Assembly: GCA_029287235.1 (NCBI GenBank)
Contig: JARFRM010000299.1
Span: 1 to 58,947, forward strand
Reading direction: 5' to 3'
Length of the DNA stretch: 58,947 nucleotides
From: Thermoanaerobaculales bacterium
Lineage (GTDB): Bacteria; Acidobacteriota; Thermoanaerobaculia; Thermoanaerobaculales; Sulfomarinibacteraceae
The position numbers and the translations under genes are program-made. Shown one piece after another: positions 42,809 to 51,050 of this stretch; the stretch's first letter is position 1; each line of letters begins with the position of its first letter. Below the pieces are notes generated by a model, which did not search any database, had not been told where the DNA came from, and saw only the letters and a list, made by a program, of their open reading frames with translations.

Positions 42809-42896
42809 GGGGCCGCATCCTACCACTCTTCGAGTACACTGGTTCCCGACCTTTATCCGAGAATCATCGCTGAGGCCAACGAAAGGAAATCTCGTG

Positions 42897-43289
42897 ATGA
42901 GCCATCCATCCTCTCCCGTTGTACGGAACATCGACACGGTCGAGGCCCAGGTTGTGGAGCGCACACGAGGCGCCGCAATCCAGATCCTCATCGGGCCCAC
43001 AGACGGCGCCCATAACTTCATCACTCGACGATTCACCCTGGCGCCGGGGGGCCGTATTCCCAGCCACCGTCACACCACCATCGAGCACGAGCAGTTCATC
43101 CTGGCCGGAGCCATGGTGATCGGCCTCGACAACCGTGAGGTCGCAGTGGCCGAGGGCGATTCGGTCTTTATCCCCGCCGGGGTGGCGCACTGGTACGAGA
43201 ATCGAACGGACGAACCCGTGGCCTTTCTCTGCATGGTTCCCCACACCGCCGAGTACCAGACAGAGTGGTTGGAGGGGCCGGCGGAGTAG
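42897..43289 (+). CDS. Small cupin-domain protein
   Basis: 130 residues from ATG 42897, preceded by AAGGAAA. A single cupin_2 barrel: motif 1 IPSHRHTTIEHEQFILAGAM (metal-binding His and Glu residues) and motif 2 GDSVFIPAGVAHWYENRTDE (third His). Such proteins bind a divalent metal and often a small ligand, acting as isomerases, dioxygenases or sensors; the substrate is not predictable. It is alone on the plus strand between recN (divergent) and coaE (convergent). Heptamer element 3 begins 6 bases after its stop. Confidence 0.8.
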   Translation: MSHPSSPVVRNIDTVEAQVVERTRGAAIQILIGPTDGAHNFITRRFTLAPGGRIPSHRHTTIEHEQFILAGAMVIGLDNREVAVAEGDSVFIPAGVAHWYENRTDEPVAFLCMVPHTAEYQTEWLEGPAE

Positions 43290-43294
43290 AGGAA

Positions 43295-43432
43295 AGCTCT
43301 TAGCTCTTACCTCTTAGCTCTTACCTCTTGGCTCTTAGCTCTTAGCTCTTAGCTCTTAGGTTCATCACAGATCATCCCGGAGAAGTCACCTCTGCGATGG
43401 AGCTAACGGCTGATTGCTAACGGCCAGCAGCT
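43295..43432. repeat. Inverted heptamer-array element 3 (TTAGC/GCTAA type)
   Basis: Left arm: nine tandem 7-mers of the type AGCTCTT (variants ACCTCTT twice, GGCTCTT once), 43295-43357, equivalent to TTAGCTC in another phase. Loop from 43358 to 43401 contains TTCATCACAG and ends CTGCGATGGA. Right arm: GCTAACG, GCTGATT, GCTAACG, GCCAGCA (43402-43429). It occupies almost the whole space between the convergent cupin gene and coaE, and is co-oriented with element 2. Confidence 0.85.
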
Positions 43433-43436
43433 TGCC

Positions 43437-44048
43437 TCAGCGCTGCGTGCAGAGCGAGAGGATCTCCCGCCAGGCGCGTTCAACCTCGGCATCGAGTTCG
43501 TCGCGGGTCCCCGAATTGTCGATCGCGACCTGTGCCAGAGCACGCTTTTCATTCACGGGCATCTGGGCTGTCAGCAGTCCCCGGGCCCGGTCAGCGGGCA
43601 CGCCCCGGGCTACCGCCCGCTCGAGCTGCTGATCGGCATCGCACCACACGACCGCAAGCAGATCGTAGTTCCGCCACGAACCGGTCTCGACGAGCAACGC
43701 CGCCTCGACCACCGCCACCGCTCGAGGACCCAGGGTGGCCAGCCACTCTTCGACGGCGCTGCGAACGAGAGGATGGATAGCGCCCTCCAGCCTGGCTCGC
43801 GAAGCTGGATCGCCCAGGACGAGCTCTGCCAACAGCGCACGATCGACCCCACCCTCGGGATCGAGGACCCCATCGCCGAAGAGATAGGCGACATCCATTG
43901 CCCCGGCCCCCCCCGGCGCATAGAGATCATGGACATGGTCGTCGCAATCGAAAACGACCGCACCCAGTCCTTCGAGGATCCCCGCCACCGTCGACTTGCC
44001 CGATGCCAGACCGCCGGTGAGGCCGACCGTGCAGGGCCTCGAGCTCAA
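43437..44048 (-). CDS. coaE: Dephospho-CoA kinase
   Basis: 203 residues. P-loop VGLTGGLASGKSTVAGILEG, the CoA-binding DCDDHVHDLYAPGGAG, LEGAIHPLVRSAVEEW, VVEAALLVETG and VVWCDADQQLERAVARG are the CoaE landmarks. It phosphorylates dephospho-CoA in the last step of CoA synthesis. The start is TTG 44048, which forms a TTGA overlap with the folD stop; no alternative start lies near. It ends the ubiE-folD-coaE operon, 5 bases from heptamer element 3. Confidence 0.93.
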   Translation of the reverse strand: MSSRPCTVGLTGGLASGKSTVAGILEGLGAVVFDCDDHVHDLYAPGGAGAMDVAYLFGDGVLDPEGGVDRALLAELVLGDPASRARLEGAIHPLVRSAVEEWLATLGPRAVAVVEAALLVETGSWRNYDLLAVVWCDADQQLERAVARGVPADRARGLLTAQMPVNEKRALAQVAIDNSGTRDELDAEVERAWREILSLCTQR

Positions 44049-44977
44049 GAGGGGCGGCCTCGCCGGAGCTTCGCCGCACGGGCGGTATTGGCCATGAGCA
44101 TGGCGATGGTCAGCGGACCGACACCCCCCGGAACCGGGGTGATCCGGCCGGCGATGGGCGCCACCCGGGTGGTGTCGACATCGCCGCAGAGCACCGCGCC
44201 GCGTTTGTCGAAGGCCGCCATCTTCTTTTCGTTGCCGGGATAAAGATGCTCAACCACATCGCGGTCGGTGACCCGGTGCATCCCGACATCGACCACGACG
44301 GCGCCGGGGGAAACGAACTCAGCGCCGATGAGCGCCCGCTGACCGACGGCGGCGATGAGAATCTCCGCCTCGCGGGTCACGGACGCCAGATCTCTCGTCC
44401 TCGAGTGACACAGAGTGACCGTTGCATGGGCGTGCAGGAGCAGCATGGCCATGGGCTTGCCGACGATGTCCGATCGACCCACCACCACCGCCCGGCGGCC
44501 CTTGAGATCGATACCCTCGCGCCGCAGAAGCTCCATGACACCGGCGGGTGTGCAGGGCACGAGGAGCGGCCGGCCCTGCTGCAGCCGTCCGACATTGATG
44601 GGGTGGAACCCATCGACATCCTTCGCCGGGTCGATGCGATCGAGGATCGTCGAGCTGTCGACGCCTCGGGGAAGCGGCAGCTGAACCAGGATGCCGTCGA
44701 CTTCGTCGTCGGTGTTGAGCCGGTCGATGAGCGCCCCGAGCTCGGCCTGCCCGGTGTCGGCGGGCAGGATGTGGGTCTCGGAACGCATCCCGAGCTCCGC
44801 AGAGGTCTTGGCCTTCGAACGGACATAGACCTGGGATGCGGGATCGTCCCCGACGAGCACCACGTCGAGGCGGGGTCGGATGCCGATGTCGGAAAGCTCG
44901 CGAACTTCATCCGCGACCTCGGCCCGGATCTCGCTTGCCACCTTGGTACCGTTCAGAAGCTTGTTCTCGTCGATCAC
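44045..44977 (-). CDS. folD: Bifunctional methylenetetrahydrofolate dehydrogenase/cyclohydrolase
   Basis: 310 residues from GTG 44977, overlapping the ubiE stop (GTGA). RPRLDVVLVGDDPASQVYVR and SKAKTSAELGM contain the catalytic Lys; DGILVQLPLPRGVDSSTILD, PCTPAGVMELLRREGIDLKG and VVVGRSDIVGKPMAMLLLHA form the folate and NADP sites; TPVPGGVGPLTIAMLMANT is the C-terminal signature. It interconverts 5,10-methylene- and 10-formyl-tetrahydrofolate. Confidence 0.95.
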   Translation of the reverse strand: MIDENKLLNGTKVASEIRAEVADEVRELSDIGIRPRLDVVLVGDDPASQVYVRSKAKTSAELGMRSETHILPADTGQAELGALIDRLNTDDEVDGILVQLPLPRGVDSSTILDRIDPAKDVDGFHPINVGRLQQGRPLLVPCTPAGVMELLRREGIDLKGRRAVVVGRSDIVGKPMAMLLLHAHATVTLCHSRTRDLASVTREAEILIAAVGQRALIGAEFVSPGAVVVDVGMHRVTDRDVVEHLYPGNEKKMAAFDKRGAVLCGDVDTTRVAPIAGRITPVPGGVGPLTIAMLMANTARAAKLRRGRPS

Positions 44978-45693
44978 GCGGTCTCCCTCCGGCTTCTCGG
45001 CCGGACTCCTTGATAGAGGGTACACACACCTCCGGTGAGGGGCTTGGCGGTGACCTCCACGAGGCCCAGATCACCGAGGATCCGGCACATGGTATCGGCA
45101 TCGGCAAAGGCGCCCACCGATGCCGGCAGATAACGGTAGGCTTCAGGGTCGCCGGAAACGACCCGTCCGATCCGGGGCGGGATCGTGCGGACCCACCACC
45201 CGAGGAAGGGCCCGAAGAGACCTCGGGCGTGGGAGAACTCGAGCACGAGCAGGGTTCCACCCCGCCTCAGAACCCGGATCAGTTCGCCCAGTCCTTGCTC
45301 GAGGTCCTCGAAGTTCCGCACTCCGAAAGCCACGGTCACCACATCGACGCTGGCATCCGCCATGGGCAAAGCCAGGGCGTCGGCAACACTGAATTGGATC
45401 GGGCAGCCCCGTTCGGACGCCTTGGCGCGAGCCAACGACAGCATGGGCAGGCTGAAATCCGCACCGATGACAATCGGCCCGGGCTCGAGTCCGAGGGCGA
45501 TGTCGCCGGTTCCCGAACAGACATCGAGCACCCGTTCGGGCTCCACCGCCGCCACCCGAAGCGCCACCAGCCGGCGCCACCGAACGTCCTGACCGAGCGA
45601 GAGAACCCGGTTGAGGAGATCGTACCGGTGGGCAATGCGTCCGAACATCCGTTGGATCTCGGACGACCGCTTTTCGAGAAGTTCCCGGCGCAC
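44974..45693 (-). CDS. ubiE: Quinone-biosynthesis C-methyltransferase (UbiE/MenG)
   Basis: 239 residues from GTG. IQRMFGRIAHRYDLLNRVLS is the UbiE start, VLDVCSGTGDIALGLEPG the SAM-binding motif, VADALALPMADASVDVVTVA and FGVRNFEDLEQGLGELIRVL the conserved core, RYLPASV the C-terminal motif. It C-methylates demethylmenaquinone (or the ubiquinone precursor); no other quinone gene is nearby to decide which. First of ubiE-folD-coaE. Heptamer element 4 starts about 54 bases upstream of its start, so that element may contain or adjoin the operon promoter. Confidence 0.9.
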   Translation of the reverse strand: MRRELLEKRSSEIQRMFGRIAHRYDLLNRVLSLGQDVRWRRLVALRVAAVEPERVLDVCSGTGDIALGLEPGPIVIGADFSLPMLSLARAKASERGCPIQFSVADALALPMADASVDVVTVAFGVRNFEDLEQGLGELIRVLRRGGTLLVLEFSHARGLFGPFLGWWVRTIPPRIGRVVSGDPEAYRYLPASVGAFADADTMCRILGDLGLVEVTAKPLTGGVCTLYQGVRPRSRRETA

Positions 45694-45746
45694 GGCGCAG
45701 AGCCTAACACGAGGGAGGGGATCTCGAAACGTCCGGGAAGTGGCCT

Positions 45747-45947
45747 GTGAGTCGTGAGTCGTGAGTCGTGAGTCGTCTCATCGACACTGAGAGTATTTCC
45801 GGGCTTCGGTCTTTCGGTGGTCACGGCGATCCATTCGACGACCGAACAAGCACAGCTATTCGTCGGTTCCTACCTGCGACTCACAGCTTCCGACTTACAA
45901 CGTTCGACACACGATTCACGACCTGCGACTTGCGACTCACGACTCAC
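45747..45947. repeat. Inverted heptamer-array element 4 (GTGAGTC/GACTCAC type)
   Basis: Left arm: four perfect GTGAGTC units (45747-45774). Loop about 45775-45877. Right arm: ten consecutive 7-base registers from 45878 to 45947: GACTCAC, AGCTTCC, GACTTAC, AACGTTC, GACACAC, GATTCAC, GACCTGC, GACTTGC and two GACTCAC. The arms are reverse-complementary. The architecture and 7-base period match elements 1-3, but the unit is unrelated and the loop lacks the TCATCACA edge. It lies between ubiE (start) and rdgB (end), both on the minus strand. Confidence 0.8.
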
Positions 45948-45980
45948 AAACCACCCATCTCGATCGTGTCGCCCACCCTC

Positions 45981-46532
45981 TCAGGTGCGCAAAGCGTCTC
46001 TCAACGCCACAAATGCCTTCCTACGATGCGACATGGCGTTCTTCTCGTCGTCGTCCATCTCACCATAGGTCCGCCCGTCACCGTCGTCGGGGATGAAGGC
46101 AACATCCCAACCGAATCCGCCATCGCCCCTGGGTTCCGGGGCGATGGTACCGAAGACGGCTCCCTCGCCGATGACGGTCTGAGTTCCATCCGCCGCACAC
46201 GCCACGCATCGCGCCACCGCCCTCGGATCATCGAAGGCGTGGGCGATTCGACAAATGCCACTTGCGCCGACGGTGATGAGCAGCCATCGGATCAGCGGCC
46301 CCGGGAATCCTCCCAGACCGACGAGTTCGAGACCGGTGTCCTCCACGAGCACGGGGGCTTCGATGAGTTCGAACCCCGCGGCCGCCTTGCTGCGCACCAC
46401 CTCGTGGAGGTCGAGCGATTGTGGCTCGACGAGGTCGAGGGCGCGGTGACGGAGAGCAAAGCCGAGAACGGCCTCGGCCTCCCGTCGCTTGCCCTCGTTG
46501 GAGGTGACGAAGACGAGGTCATCGAGGTTCAC
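45981..46532 (-). CDS. rdgB: XTP/dITP diphosphatase (RdgB/HAM1 family)
   Basis: 183 residues from GTG 46532, chosen because AAGGG lies 6 bases upstream and it gives the family start NLDDLVFVTSNEGKRREAEA; the frame is open further upstream. Other landmarks are LVEDTGLELVGLGGFPGPLI, VIGEGAVFGTIAPEPRGDGG, FGWDVAFIPDDGDGRTYGEM and KNAMSHRRKAFVAL. It hydrolyses non-canonical purine NTPs to protect DNA. It overlaps the adenylate cyclase gene by 14 bases. FPGPLIRWLL in place of the usual FPGxYS/ARYA places it with a less typical HAM1 subgroup. Confidence 0.88.
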   Translation of the reverse strand: MNLDDLVFVTSNEGKRREAEAVLGFALRHRALDLVEPQSLDLHEVVRSKAAAGFELIEAPVLVEDTGLELVGLGGFPGPLIRWLLITVGASGICRIAHAFDDPRAVARCVACAADGTQTVIGEGAVFGTIAPEPRGDGGFGWDVAFIPDDGDGRTYGEMDDDEKNAMSHRRKAFVALRDALRT

Positions 46533-48117
46533 GGGAATCCCTTGCTCCTTCAACCGGATCACCGTCACAGATTCTGAAAGTTCCGATCTTGCGGCTGAGT
46601 CCCTTGAGGAGAATCTCACCCAGCGGTTCGACTGCAAACAAGTGCTTCACAGCATCGTGTGTGGTTTCTCCGATGACGATGGAACCCGGAGTCGCGACAA
46701 ACTCCTCGAGTCGTGCGGCGATGTTGACGGTGTTGCCGAGAACCGTGTAGTCGACGCGTCTCGCCGAACCGATGTCCCCGACCACCACCGGACCGGAATG
46801 GATGGCCACCCGGATTTCGATGGGATCCGCATCCTCGGCCAGTCGATCCCGATTCCACGCCTCCAGCGACCGGGTGATGGCGAGGGCGGCCCGAACCGCC
46901 CGCTCGGCGTGATCCTCCTGTGGAAGCGGGGCACCGAAAAACGCCATGACCGCGTCACCGATGAACTTGTCGAGGGTTCCGCCGAACTCGAAAATGGCGT
47001 CGGCGGCAAGGGAGAAGAACTGGTTGAGAAAGGCCGCCACCTCTTCCGGCGGCCGACTCTCACAGCGTGCCGTGAACCCGACGATATCGGCAAACATGAT
47101 GGAGGTCTCGCGCAGGGTCACCGATGGTTCCTCGTGCTCGGAACCTCCCAGGACCGCCTCGATGACCGCGGGAGAGTGGTAGCGCTCGAGCCGGTCCCTT
47201 GCGGCTCGTTCAGCCTGGATCCGTTCGTTGAGCCGGGCCCGTTCAATGCCCACCGCCGCATAGTTGGCGAGGGCAGTCAACAGATCGAGGTCGGCGGTCG
47301 AAAACGACCCGACGTGCAGGGGCGAGTCGACATAGATCACACCGATGACCCGCTCCCGCAGCCACAAGGGCGCGCACATGGCGGAGCGTATCTGGTGGAT
47401 TCGGATGCTGCGTCCCGACTCGAAGCGCTGGTCGGCCTGGGCGTCGTGGGTGAGGATCGCGACCTTCTGCCGAGTCACCATGTCGAGAATGGTCCTCGAG
47501 ATCGGAACCTCGGGATCGCCATGGGTCGACTCGCGGGTTCGAAAGCGCTCGAGCTGTGGGTCGCCCTGGTCATCCAGGAGGACGATGAACCCTCGATCGA
47601 CGAGCAGCCGATCGAAGACCACATCCATGACCTGTTCCAGGACCGGTTCGAGATCACCAACCTCGATCAGGGTCTTGCCGATCTGCGCCAGCGCCTCGAA
47701 GACCCGTTCACGACCACCTAGATCGGCGGAAAGCACGGTCGCTGAACGGCCCTCCAGTCCATAGTCTTCGTTGAACTCGGACAGGGGTCTGAGGTAGGTC
47801 GCCGACGAGAGGCCGGACTCGGTGTTCGTGGAGTCTTCCGCGAGGAGGTTGAAGCTGCCGACGGTCAATCGATCACCCGCGGCCAGCGGCGCAGACGCCA
47901 CCATTGTTTCGTTGATCTTGACACCGTTGGTCGAGTCCAGATCGGTGACTCGGGCAACACCATCCTCGACCTCGATCCGGGCGTGATAACGCGAGACCGA
48001 GAAGTCACGCAGCACGACGTCGTTGTCGCTCGACCGCCCAAAGGTCAGGGTTCCCCGAATCGGGATCCGATGGCTGCCTTCGGCGTCTTCATAGATCAGC
48101 TCGAGCATTGCAGTCAT
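46519..48117 (-). CDS. FHA-GAF-class III adenylate cyclase
   Basis: 532 residues from ATG 48117 with GGAG 7 bases before it. FHA domain (~residues 5-95): LTFGRSSDNDVVL, SVSRYHARI and TDLDSTNGVKIN bind phospho-Thr. GAF domain (~130-305): GDLEPVLEQVMDVVFDRLLV, CAPLWLRERVIGVIYVDSPL, with a helical linker. Cyclase domain (~330-510): metal Asp residues in IMFADIVGFTARCE and DKFIGDAVMAFFG, and VDYTVLGNTVNIAARLEEF. Lys in LDKFIGD and Asp in VDYTVLG are the adenine-selecting residues, so cAMP is predicted. It links a phosphopeptide or ligand signal to cAMP in the cytoplasm. Confidence 0.92.
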   Translation of the reverse strand: MTAMLELIYEDAEGSHRIPIRGTLTFGRSSDNDVVLRDFSVSRYHARIEVEDGVARVTDLDSTNGVKINETMVASAPLAAGDRLTVGSFNLLAEDSTNTESGLSSATYLRPLSEFNEDYGLEGRSATVLSADLGGRERVFEALAQIGKTLIEVGDLEPVLEQVMDVVFDRLLVDRGFIVLLDDQGDPQLERFRTRESTHGDPEVPISRTILDMVTRQKVAILTHDAQADQRFESGRSIRIHQIRSAMCAPLWLRERVIGVIYVDSPLHVGSFSTADLDLLTALANYAAVGIERARLNERIQAERAARDRLERYHSPAVIEAVLGGSEHEEPSVTLRETSIMFADIVGFTARCESRPPEEVAAFLNQFFSLAADAIFEFGGTLDKFIGDAVMAFFGAPLPQEDHAERAVRAALAITRSLEAWNRDRLAEDADPIEIRVAIHSGPVVVGDIGSARRVDYTVLGNTVNIAARLEEFVATPGSIVIGETTHDAVKHLFAVEPLGEILLKGLSRKIGTFRICDGDPVEGARDSREPR

Positions 48118-48170
48118 TGTACTGCTCCAGCTTCGAGCCTGCACATCTCAAGCGGTCCGGTGGTACCGGA

Positions 48171-49232
48171 TCAGGGTCGCGATGGGCGCTTCGGATCTCT
48201 TCGATTGAGGACATGGGAGGGGAGCAAGCGGTACCATAGTATGAGCTCGTCCCGTGCCTCGATCTGCGGCTGCGCCTCGGCTTGAAGTGACGACAGTTGC
48301 GACCATCGCCCACCAAGATTGTAGAGCTGCCGTGCGGCCATCATGTGCCACGCCACGGCACCATGCTTCAGCACCTGCAACCATACGTCATAGGAACTCG
48401 GCGCCAGGGGCTGGACATCGCTGACACCCATTTCCTTCAAGGAGCTCGAGAGAATCATGTCCGGGTCGGTCGTGCATCGGACATCGATCCAGTAGTCGAC
48501 AAAGGTATCTGCAGCCGCCAGGGCATCGTCCATTTCCTTGCTGCCCCATCCCGCTTGGGGGCTGTTCGGTTTGGTGAAGAACTTCCGCAGCGTGACCGCC
48601 TCGAGCAGTCGCATGAGACTGATCTTTGTTCTTTTTCTCACGGCGTGGCGGTAGGCCGTGGCCAGATACGAGACGTCATCAAAGACCAGGATCTTCTCCA
48701 CAGCACGAAAACAGATGCCCTGCGACCGACTGAGAATAATGCCTCGCCATCCGGGCATCGACGCACCCTCGCTCATCAACGCCCCCTGCAACCAGAACTC
48801 CACCAAAGGCCTCTCACGAAGGGTTCTCGCCACCAGGTCCATTTCCCGGGCGAGCAACTCGGCATCGGCGAGTTCGACACCACCCGTGACATCGGGAAGC
48901 GCGTCGCCGAGGAGATCCCGGTAGCCGTAGGCCGCCGCCATACGCATCCGACCATCGGCCGAGGTGACGGCCTCGCGGTAGAGCGGCAGCAGGATCGGAT
49001 CGTGGGATGCGGACGCCCCCAGCAAAATCGCCATCTTCTCTCGATGCTTGAGGTCTCCGGACTGCCAACGACCGACGATCTGCGATGAACCCGGCCACTT
49101 TTCCATGGCGCGGCGCTGGAGACTGGCCTTGGCCCGGGCTTCAAAATAGGAACCGGGGAAGTACGACACCTCCGGCGCCGCAAAACTGGAGGCACCCAGG
49201 ATCACCGCCGCGATGGACATGCTCAAGCTCAT
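48171..49232 (-). CDS. Secreted protein of unknown function with helical repeats
   Basis: 353 residues. A short N-terminal hydrophobic segment (SLSMSIAAVILGASSFAAPE) looks like a signal peptide with cleavage near AxA. The mature part is mostly helical; LKHREKMAILLGASASHDPI followed by LLPLYREAVTSADGRMRMAA resembles HEAT/PBS-lyase-type repeats. There is one Cys-Thr-Thr stretch (VRCTTDPDM) and no catalytic motif. I do not recognise a family. It lies 53 bases upstream of the adenylate cyclase gene on the same strand and may share its transcript. Confidence 0.6.
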   Translation of the reverse strand: MSLSMSIAAVILGASSFAAPEVSYFPGSYFEARAKASLQRRAMEKWPGSSQIVGRWQSGDLKHREKMAILLGASASHDPILLPLYREAVTSADGRMRMAAAYGYRDLLGDALPDVTGGVELADAELLAREMDLVARTLRERPLVEFWLQGALMSEGASMPGWRGIILSRSQGICFRAVEKILVFDDVSYLATAYRHAVRKRTKISLMRLLEAVTLRKFFTKPNSPQAGWGSKEMDDALAAADTFVDYWIDVRCTTDPDMILSSSLKEMGVSDVQPLAPSSYDVWLQVLKHGAVAWHMMAARQLYNLGGRWSQLSSLQAEAQPQIEARDELILWYRLLPSHVLNRRDPKRPSRP

Positions 49233-49419
49233 GGTCTGTCACCGCCTCCAGCCGGCATATTTCTCCAACGAATCTAGTACGACCGGGGATTCTCGGCACC
49301 CGGCGGCCTTTCTTCGTTTCCAGATCTTTACATACGGTGACCGAGACGAAGAAACAACGGCCGCGAAACGCCGGCGGCGATGAATGCGGGGCTGACCTCG
49401 ATGTGCGAGGATATCTGGG

Positions 49420-50211
49420 ATGGTTGTCCGCACCAAGCTCACCGTGGCCTATCTCGGCGGCGGATTCTCAGGCTGGCAACGCCAGCTTCGGGTTCGAACC
49501 GTTCAGGGAGAGCTGGAGAGATCCCTCGCGAGACTCACCGGCGTTGAGCGCATCGTCGTGGTGGGAGCCGGCCGAACCGACACCGGGGTCCACGCCGTGG
49601 CTCAGGCCGCCCACGCCGATCTCCCGGAGGGAATTCCAACGAGCGCACTGCCGCAACTCATCAACACCCGGCTCGGGCCTGATCTCAGGGTGCGCTCGGC
49701 GACAAAGGTGAGAACCGACTTTCACGCCCAAAAGGATGCTCTCGGCAAACACTATGCCTATCGAATCAGGTGGCGTGACCCTGATCTCCCCTGGATCGGT
49801 CTCCGCTGTGCCGTCCTACCCCGCGTCAGCGCGCCCAAAGCCTTGGAAGAAGCGTGCCGTCACCTGCCCGGACGACGGGACTGGTCGCCATTCACCGTCC
49901 CCGAGGTCGCCCGTCGCGGAGCGATCCGCACCCTCTACCGTGCCGACTGGGTGTGGCGGCCGACCGGACTCGACCTGCACGTCGTAGGGGAGGGCTTCCT
50001 GCGCTATCAGGTCCGGCGGATGGTCGGCGCACTTCTCGAGGTCGGGCGCCGCCGAATGACCACCGCGGAGTTCCTCGATCTGCTCGAAACTCCATCGGCC
50101 GGTGCATCGGTGCCGACCGCGCCGGCCCGGGGCCTCAGCCTCGAACGCGTCTACTATCGCGCCTCACCCAGGCTTTCCCCGGCCGCTGAAGCGGGTCCTT
50201 CGCTGTGGTAG
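49420..50211 (+). CDS. truA: tRNA pseudouridine(38-40) synthase
   Basis: 263 residues. KLTVAYLGGGFSGWQRQLRV and RTVQGELERSLARLTGVERI lead to GAGRTDTGVHAVAQAAHADL with the catalytic Asp; KHYAYRIRW, DWSPFT and FLRYQVRRMVGALLEVGRRR are conserved. It isomerises uridines 38-40 in the anticodon arm of many tRNAs. It starts a run of plus-strand genes and its end overlaps or abuts uppS. The 187-base gap before it is divergent from the secreted-protein gene. Confidence 0.95.
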   Translation: MVVRTKLTVAYLGGGFSGWQRQLRVRTVQGELERSLARLTGVERIVVVGAGRTDTGVHAVAQAAHADLPEGIPTSALPQLINTRLGPDLRVRSATKVRTDFHAQKDALGKHYAYRIRWRDPDLPWIGLRCAVLPRVSAPKALEEACRHLPGRRDWSPFTVPEVARRGAIRTLYRADWVWRPTGLDLHVVGEGFLRYQVRRMVGALLEVGRRRMTTAEFLDLLETPSAGASVPTAPARGLSLERVYYRASPRLSPAAEAGPSLW

Positions 50212-50234
50212 ACTGCCGCTCCCACGAGGACGAC

Positions 50235-51050
50235 GTGAAGGTATCGCTCGATGAAATTGCTGAGCCGGGCACCAGTGCCCGCGTCGTGCTCGAACAGCTC
50301 GAGCCGAACCGGCTTCCTGTTCACGTCGCCATCATCATGGACGGCAACGGACGCTGGGCCACCGCCCGCAGACTTCCCAGGGTCGAAGGTCACCGCGCCG
50401 GCATCCGGGCGGTTCGGCAGACCATCGAGACCGCCGCTCGCCTCGGCATTGACGTGTTGACCCTTTATGCGTTCTCAACCGAGAACTGGAAACGCCCTCG
50501 GCATGAGGTCCTGACGCTCATGGGTCTGCTCAAGGAGTACATCAACCGTGAGCTCAAGACCTTTCTCAAGCACGATCTCCGTTTCCGACCCATCGGCCGG
50601 ATCGATCAGCTCGACGGATCCGTCAGACGCGAACTCGCCCGGGCGGTCGACGCCACCTCCTCGTGCCGAGGATCGCTGATTCAGATCGCCCTCAACTACT
50701 CCGGTCGACAGGAACTCACCGATGTCATGCGTTCGGTTGCCCGAGAAGCCGCGGCCGGTCGGCTGCAGGCAAACGACCTCGACGAGAATTGGATCGAGGA
50801 GCATCTCACGACCCGCGGCCAACCGGATCCCGATCTCCTGATTCGGACCTCCGGCGAGCAACGGATTTCGAACTTCCTCCTGTGGCAGCTCGCCTACTCC
50901 GAGATCTACTTCGCACCCGCTCTGTGGCCCGACTTCGACCAGGAGGAGTTCCTCAAGGCTCTCCTTGCATATCAGCAGCGCGAGCGCAGGTTTGGTGGAC
51001 TGCCGCAGGTCGAGAACGTCTTCATCCCCCCCGAGGATCAGCATGGGTAA
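50235..51050 (+). CDS. uppS: Undecaprenyl diphosphate synthase
   Basis: 271 residues from GTG 50235, preceded by ACGAGG; an in-frame ATG at 50205, within truA, is an alternative. VHVAIIMDGNGRWATARRLP with the catalytic Asp, EGHRAGIRAVRQTIETAARL, LTLYAFSTENWKRP, and PDLLIRTSGEQRISNFLLWQ with the metal-binding Asp and Arg pair are diagnostic. It builds C55 undecaprenyl-PP, the lipid carrier for peptidoglycan and surface glycans, from FPP and IPP. Operon uppS-cdsA-dxr-rseP, as in many bacteria. Confidence 0.95.
   Translation: MKVSLDEIAEPGTSARVVLEQLEPNRLPVHVAIIMDGNGRWATARRLPRVEGHRAGIRAVRQTIETAARLGIDVLTLYAFSTENWKRPRHEVLTLMGLLKEYINRELKTFLKHDLRFRPIGRIDQLDGSVRRELARAVDATSSCRGSLIQIALNYSGRQELTDVMRSVAREAAAGRLQANDLDENWIEEHLTTRGQPDPDLLIRTSGEQRISNFLLWQLAYSEIYFAPALWPDFDQEEFLKALLAYQQRERRFGGLPQVENVFIPPEDQHG

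Noticed and set aside
41132..43015. 627-codon plus-strand open frame opposite recN
   Set aside because: Antisense to recN, whose Walker and signature motifs are intact.
43295..43432. CRISPR array
   Set aside because: Units are 7 bases with no spacers and no cas genes nearby; the second array is inverted, unlike CRISPR.
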